From positions 882,318-936,305 of the forward strand of contig KZ111155.1 of the NCBI GenBank assembly GCA_002077045.2: a stretch of 53,988 nt of DNA, written 5' to 3'. Below, piece after piece: positions 49,359 to 53,988 of the stretch. The DNA is from Rachicladosporium sp. CCFEE 5018 (taxonomy: Eukaryota > Ascomycota > Dothideomycetes > Cladosporiales > Cladosporiaceae). Both the position numbers and the translations under genes were made by a program. Each line of letters begins with the position of its first letter. The stretch's first letter is position 1. The notes under the pieces were generated by a model that was given only the letters and a program-made list of their open reading frames with translations, ran no database searches and had not been told where the DNA came from.

Positions 49359-50606
49359 TCACCGCTCCCCCAACACCCCAGCAACCCTCAAACACAAATC
49401 CAGCACGGTCAAATGCTCCTCACTCCCATCCACAAGCCTCTTATCCGTCTCACAAAACGCAAGCACGATCCGCGCTTTCTGCCAATCCGCCACGCTCTCA
49501 TCCTGAATCACAATCTCTTCATATAATTGCGTGACCAGCTGCCCGGCGCTCCAGCCTTCCGCTACGAGGTCTTCGACAATGGTGGAGACACGGGAGTAGA
49601 CTGTACCCTTGGAGGAGGGCCGCATGGCTGTGAGAAGCGAAGTGATGGTTGAGGAGGGGATGACGCCGGCTATGTCTTCGATCGTAGCGGGAGTTATGGC
49701 TGGACCGGAGGCAGAGGCGGGGTGGTCGATGTCCATGGCTGAGGCTCCATCGTCGTCGTCAGAATCGTCTGAGATGGTCTTGGCTTTCCGCTTCTTACTC
49801 CCATTCGTCGCAGCTGCAGGATCGGCTTTCACGGCCCCCACGAGTCGAGCTGCGGACTGCAGATACGTGACTGCTTTCCTCAGATCTCCATCACTGCAGC
49901 GGAGGAGTGTGTCGATCACACCGGGCTCTAGTCGGACGTCCTCTAATCGCGCGATGTCGGCTATGCGCTTTCCGGCGTTCCCTTCGTCTAAGGATTTGAA
50001 GCGGAATTTACTGCATCTACTCGCCAACGGGTCGATGATACGGGTAACATAGTTGCAGATCAAGCAAAACCGCGTGATCTTACTGTACGTCTCCATCGTC
50101 CTCCGGAGCGCAGACTGCGCGTCTTGCGTCATGCTATCCGCCTCATCGAGGACGATTATCTTGTACGGCGGGCAGGGGTACTTCTTCCTGTACTCCTCGC
50201 CCGCCGGCCCACTGGGCGGATTTGACAACTGCATTCGCGCGAAGTCCTTCACTTTCTCCCGCACTATGCTGATGCCTCGCTCATCTGAGGCGTTCAATTC
50301 CAGCACTCGCGTTTTGAACAGCTCTGGGCCGTACAGCTGTTTCGCCAACGCTAGCACTGTAGACGTTTTCCCGGTCCCTGGAGGGCCATAGAAGAGCATA
50401 TGAGGGAGATTGGCAGATTGCAGCGTCCGCCGGAGAATCTGCACGGTGTGGTCTTGGGCTGTGATGTCGTCGAGGGATTTGGGGCGGTACTTTTCCACCC
50501 ATGGTTGGAAGGTGTTGGAGGGTTGTTGGGTGGGTGTTTTGCTCGAGGAGGCGGCGGCGGTGAGAGCGGCGGCTTGGCGGGCGCGGATATCGAAGAAGTT
50601 GGCCAT
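49359..50606 (-). CDS. RFC2: Replication factor C subunit 2 (clamp loader ATPase)
   Basis: A small subunit of the RFC clamp loader that places PCNA on DNA, also used in checkpoint and cohesion loaders. The single exon encodes 415 residues. Family blocks include PWVEKYRPKSLDDITAQD, Walker A GPPGTGKT (74-81), Walker B VLDEADS (152-158), the sensor and arginine-finger motif SRCSKFRF (196-203), and LELNASDERG. The sequence resembles yeast Rfc2 (human RFC4) more than other subunits. An extra basic and acidic segment (GSKKRKAKTISDDSDDDDG, about 269-287) interrupts the region before the C-terminal collar domain and looks like an NLS with casein-kinase-type acidic sites. The ATG begins MANFFDIRARQ. 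Confidence 0.93.
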   Translation of the reverse strand: MANFFDIRARQAAALTAAASSSKTPTQQPSNTFQPWVEKYRPKSLDDITAQDHTVQILRRTLQSANLPHMLFYGPPGTGKTSTVLALAKQLYGPELFKTRVLELNASDERGISIVREKVKDFARMQLSNPPSGPAGEEYRKKYPCPPYKIIVLDEADSMTQDAQSALRRTMETYSKITRFCLICNYVTRIIDPLASRCSKFRFKSLDEGNAGKRIADIARLEDVRLEPGVIDTLLRCSDGDLRKAVTYLQSAARLVGAVKADPAAATNGSKKRKAKTISDDSDDDDGASAMDIDHPASASGPAITPATIEDIAGVIPSSTITSLLTAMRPSSKGTVYSRVSTIVEDLVAEGWSAGQLVTQLYEEIVIQDESVADWQKARIVLAFCETDKRLVDGSEEHLTVLDLCLRVAGVLGER

Positions 50607-51147
50607 GATTGCGGTATTGCTGTGTTGGCTAGTCCAAGATGTTCAATGGGTGCAGGCTACAGTACTATACCATCGACGCGTTGGTCGACGCAACGCGATG
50701 CACTTTAGAAGACTGACGTCTGCGGATCGGAGGAGGTTCCCCGAGCGCCGATGAGCCATCATGGTCTCGCTGAAGTGTCGCCATCAGTATCTCATGGGAC
50801 TCCTGCTTCTTTCCTCGATCAAGATGAGCGCGCGTGTCAGGGCATTACAAGATCCGCTGTGCTTCCGAGTCTTCTTAAGCGGAGTGCTCGGAAGGCTTTC
50901 GTAAACACGAGTGCCTCACACTGTTAGTTACGCCGAGCGACATCATCGCATGAGGGGAACGACCTGCCTCGTGCGGAGCAACGTAGCTCGGGGATAACGC
51001 AGCTCGTCCCAAGGTCTAGACTTGCGCTTTACGGGTACATGTAAGTCTTGATGATCTCTCAATCTCTCCCAGACTTCTCTTGCTTCTTTTGCACCCTGCT
51101 CTATCGAACAAACGCACATTCGCAAAAGCCGCTACATACCACCCAGT
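50607..51147. other. Divergent promoter region, RFC2 and GFA-family genes
   Basis: About 540 bp with short frames only. No further gene was seen. I did not find a clear MCB-type ACGCGT element close to the RFC2 start. Confidence 0.5.
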
Positions 51148-51709
51148 ATGCCCGAGCTCACAGGCGACCCGAAACAACACGATCCCTCCTCCTTCAAAGA
51201 TGGCTTGAAGGGCAGCTGTCTCTGCGGCTCCATTCAAGTCACGATCCTCGCGCCTGATCTCTTCTCCAAGCCCAAAGGTCATCTCTGCCATTGCGCGAAC
51301 TGTAGGAAAGTCGCTGGCTCGTACGTGGCGAGCAACATGCTGCTAGACGCCGACCAGGTCAAGATCGAGGACCGCGACGGGACGCTGAAGGTATACGAGG
51401 ACAAGGCGACAGGGAGCGGGAACAGTGTGTTCAGGAGCTTTTGTGGCAAGGATGGAAAGTATGTTGTGCTTGCATAGGGAGCCGGAATGGTCAGAGGATG
51501 GTGGCTGACGCACTGATCGCAGCCCTGTGAAGTCCGAAACGCAGCTCTACCCTGGCAAAGTGATCATGAAGATGGGCATGTTCCCTCGCATACCCAAGCC
51601 CGAAGCCGAGGGCTTCGGCCTGCATAAGCACGACTGGCAGGCGAACCATGAGGGCATCCCGATATATGAGGTGAAGTGGGCAGGTCCGGAGAAGAAGGAA
51701 ATGAAGTAG
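51148..51709 (+). CDS. GFA/CENP-V family zinc-binding protein
   Basis: A small zinc-binding protein of the glutathione-dependent formaldehyde-activating (GFA)/CENP-V fold, with 165 residues. The exons are 51148-51458 and 51523-51709. The 64-bp intron has a GTATGT donor and a CACTGAT branch. Zinc-site motifs are GSCLCGS (about 22-28) and CHCANC (about 47-52). The third usual motif, FCxxCG, reads FCGKDGNP (the exon junction falls inside it), so its second cysteine is missing. The C-terminus carries PGKVIMKMGMFPR and HDWQANHEGIPIYE. True formaldehyde activity is proven only for a few family members, so the substrate is left open. Confidence 0.85.
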
Positions 51710-51812
51710 TGACATCAATGCTCTGCTAAGAGTGTGTATATAGAAACGAAGGCCAAGCCCTACAGTCAATGGCCAACGCGATCAACGCATGACCCTGACT
51801 TCATACCCCGAC

Positions 51813-52577
51813 CTAAGCATAATTGCTATCAGCCGCCTTCACCACATCCCCCTTCATACTAACATCCTTAACCACAACCACCGTCCCCGTGAAACTCGTC
51901 GCCCGAATCCACGCCGTCGTACTCCCAATCCCACTACTAATCTCGAAAAAGTTATACGGCTGTCGCGTAGCCGTCTTCCACGTCTTTCCCTGATCCGCAC
52001 TCGCCTCCAGTTTCGAAGTGCGACGATGCCCGTTGACGACCTGAGCGCTGAACCAGTACTGCGAGACGCCGGATTTCATGTGGATCTGCAGCGGGCCGGT
52101 GACGGGGCAGGGCACATAGTCCCAGGTAATGTCTATGATGCCTTTGGAGGCTGGGGCGAGGGAGGTGAAGGCTGAGGGGAAGAGGTCGAGGTGGTTTGTG
52201 CCGCAGCCGGGGCATTCGTCGACGATCTGATTGGAATGTTAGTATTCTGCTCTGATGTTTCCTTGGGTTATTGGATTGAGGCTTACCATGGCAGTCACGC
52301 TCTTGCCGCCATAATTGACTTGCACACATCCACCACAGTTGGCAGCGGTATCCCAGTTCGCGTCGCTCAGAGCCGTGCCTTGCAGACCCGATGGGAGGGT
52401 GTAGGTGCTGAAGGAGCAGGTGCCGCCTTGTACGTTACCACCGTAGTACGTTGCCTGGCCGCTGAGAGACCGGCGGGCAAGAGACCGAGAGTCGAGGGAC
52501 ATGCCCGGAGTGACAGCTGCGAAGGCCAGGCTTGAGGCCACCGCCAAAGTGGCGAAGATGCTTTGGGTGAACATCAT
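51813..52577 (-). CDS. Secreted expansin-like protein (DPBB plus cellulose-binding-like C-domain)
   Basis: An extracellular expansin/loosenin-like protein that may loosen plant or fungal wall polysaccharides without hydrolysis. It has 234 residues in exons 52577-52287 and 52226-51813. The 60-bp intron has a GTAAGC donor and a TACTAAC branch. A signal peptide covers about residues 1-21 (ending AFAA) and is followed by a pro-like stretch to RSLARR. The double-psi beta-barrel domain starts SGQATYYGGNVQGGTCSF, with ANCGGCVQV and the conserved acidic site IVDECPGCG. A C-terminal beta-sandwich domain of about 90 residues follows (GPLQIHMKSGVSQYWFSAQV, RATSFTGTVVVV). The start is the first of two adjacent ATGs. 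Confidence 0.9.
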
Positions 52578-53275
52578 GATCGAATCTCTGTGGCTCGTTG
52601 GGTGACGTTGAAGATTCCTGATCAAGCGAATACGACCGTAGTGGAAGTGATGACTGGAAGGACTCTAGACCAGCTGAGACGAATACTTGCTTTGGGAGGA
52701 CAATGGGAGAAAAGTGACGATGAGAAGAGAGATCAGATCTGGACGAGCATGTTTTACTGCAAAAGAGATGAAGCAGTGGTCGAGACGCTGAGGTCCCACA
52801 TACCGGTTTCAAGTTGATGATGGCAGGCAGTAGATCCGGGTAGTGTATCGTCCACGACTTGCGCTGTGAGTGGGCCTGAATCGGAACTTGTCGACGTCCA
52901 TATGGTTGTCGGTCTCGACTGCCATGTGCAATGTATGTCATGCGGTTAGCGTAAGATAGGTTCCAGGTTGTAATTTGGAACAGCAAGCTCCGAGGCAAGA
53001 GGAAGTCGAGGTCAAGATGCGTTTCACAAGCAATGATCTGCCGCAGGGATGACAAGCCTTATTGAGCACCTCGCATCATTCAGGCTGATGAACTGGCCGA
53101 GTTCTTCGAACATTACTGCGATGATATGGAGGCTTGCAATAGCTTCGTTTAACACTTCAGACGAATACATTACGTAGTGCTACTTGCAGAAAGCTCCAAA
53201 CTTTCTCTCATTGCTCTTTCCGAGTTATGACATGCCGTCCTTTTCGTGGCTCTCGTGGAACTCAATGGCTTTGCT
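52578..53275. other. Intergenic region, no gene seen
   Basis: About 700 bp between the expansin-like gene start and the 3' end of the hydrolase gene, both minus strand. Short frames on both strands overlap and lack conserved features. It probably holds the expansin promoter. Confidence 0.5.
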
Positions 53276-53986
53276 CTAAGCAAAGAAGGTGTTGATCGTG
53301 TCGTAAGTAAACGGATGCGAGTACTCGAGGTTGAGTCCGTGACCAGCATTCGGCACTGCAAAGGTGTTAGCATGAGATATCACAGTCTCGGTGCCACTGC
53401 AAATGTACTCACCGACAACAGCCTTAATCGTAGTCGCCGTAAACGCCTTTTGCGTCTGCGCGATGATGCTGCTACCAGCCGGCGCGCCATTATAGCAGCT
53501 CCCACCACAAAACGGCACATCCCTCTCCCCAGTAATAACAAGCACCGGCTTCGCGAATGCATTCGGCGCCGCAGCCGCACCACCAATACTCAGCAGCTCG
53601 CCGACCGTCACTGGTTGGCCCGTCGCAGCAGCGAACGCGAGAATCCCAGCATCGAATTGCTTTGGTGCGAAAAAGTTCGTCTGCACGCCTGAGGCGTCGC
53701 CGGCGGCGAAGTAGCCGTGCACGTACTTGGGACCGAGAGTCGGGTTGGTCTTGACGTCTACGAAGTTGCCGCCGTAGAGGAAGTCGACGAGGAAGGAGCC
53801 GTTGGCTGAGAAGCCAGTGAGGGCGATGCCGTCGGAAAGCTCGGGGTAGGCGGCTGTGAGAGCATAGGCTGATGTGCGTGATTAGCAAATATTACACCAC
53901 ATATTCGACACCCGAGAATACTCACTCTGTACAGAGCCGAAGCTGTGTCCGACGTGGAGGTACTTCTCGAACTTAGGCACGCCTGG
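53276..53986 (-). CDS. Alpha/beta hydrolase, 3' part only
   Basis: The C-terminal part of an alpha/beta-hydrolase-fold enzyme running off the right edge. About 199 residues are visible in exons 53986-53926, 53868-53413 and 53355-53276. The two introns are 57 bp each with GTGAGT donors and GCTAAC/GCTAAT branches. The nucleophile elbow GHSFGS gives the catalytic Ser. The acid is probably the Asp in GERDVPF and the base the His in PNAGHGLN, so the triad is complete. Cysteines in DVPFCGGSC suggest a disulfide and a secreted enzyme, but the N-terminus is not in the window. The second intron has no stop and a length divisible by three, so it could be read through without frame loss. The substrate is unknown. 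Confidence 0.85.
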
Positions 53987-53988
53987 GA

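Noticed and set aside
1..53988. Biosynthetic gene cluster, defence system, CRISPR array, tRNA or rRNA genes
   Set aside because: I saw no synthase or tailoring-enzyme set, no regularly spaced repeats and no B-box or rRNA-like sequence on either strand. Adjacent genes are functionally unrelated.

Overview
The window looks like nuclear DNA of a filamentous ascomycete (Pezizomycotina, probably a Dothideomycete). It has moderately GC-rich genes with few, short introns (47-127 bp), GT..AG borders and CTAAC/CTGAC branch sites. The gene set is typical of such fungi: RRN3, MPH1, RFC2, a Bub2/cdc16-type TBC protein, a Dsc4-like protein, DUF1776, PhoD-like, ZIP, SulP, cupredoxin and expansin-like proteins. 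I see no mobile elements, tRNA or rRNA genes, CRISPR arrays or prokaryotic signals.

Layout. Positions 1-13839 form one contig, followed by a 100-N gap (13840-13939). A second contig (13940-53988) begins at exactly the same base of the same gene. Positions 1-13839 are therefore matched end to end by 13940-27770. This 13.8-kb unit carries eight genes in each copy: ATP synthase gamma (5' end missing), a small secreted glycoprotein, a secreted cupredoxin, a DUF423 membrane protein, a large Ser/Pro-rich protein of unknown function, a 115-residue unknown protein, a SulP/STAS sulfate permease and a Bub2-type GTPase-activating protein. The two units are not uniformly related. They are identical over the first 507 bp, diverge by several percent (with unalignable introns) to about 8414/22345, and then differ by only about 12 substitutions and no indels over the last 5.4 kb. 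This is best read as two haplotypes or homeologues of a heterozygous or hybrid genome placed in tandem by a scaffolder, with a block homogenised by gene conversion or loss of heterozygosity. A real tandem duplication cannot be excluded from the sequence alone.

The unique part (27771-53988) holds a DUF1776 membrane protein, a 211-residue unknown, a glycine-zipper Lys/Ala-rich protein, RRN3, a rhodanese-fold protein, a Dsc4-like DUF1746 protein, MPH1, a PhoD-like protein, a ZIP transporter, RFC2, a GFA-family protein, a secreted expansin-like protein and the 3' part of a secreted-type alpha/beta hydrolase. The genes are unrelated housekeeping and accessory functions. No biosynthetic cluster, defence system or other co-operating set was recognised. 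The notable observations are the mosaic duplication, a nonsense change that removes a GPI-anchor signal in one copy, a conserved GC-AG intron, a start codon apparently split by an intron, and a stop-free intron whose length is a multiple of three.
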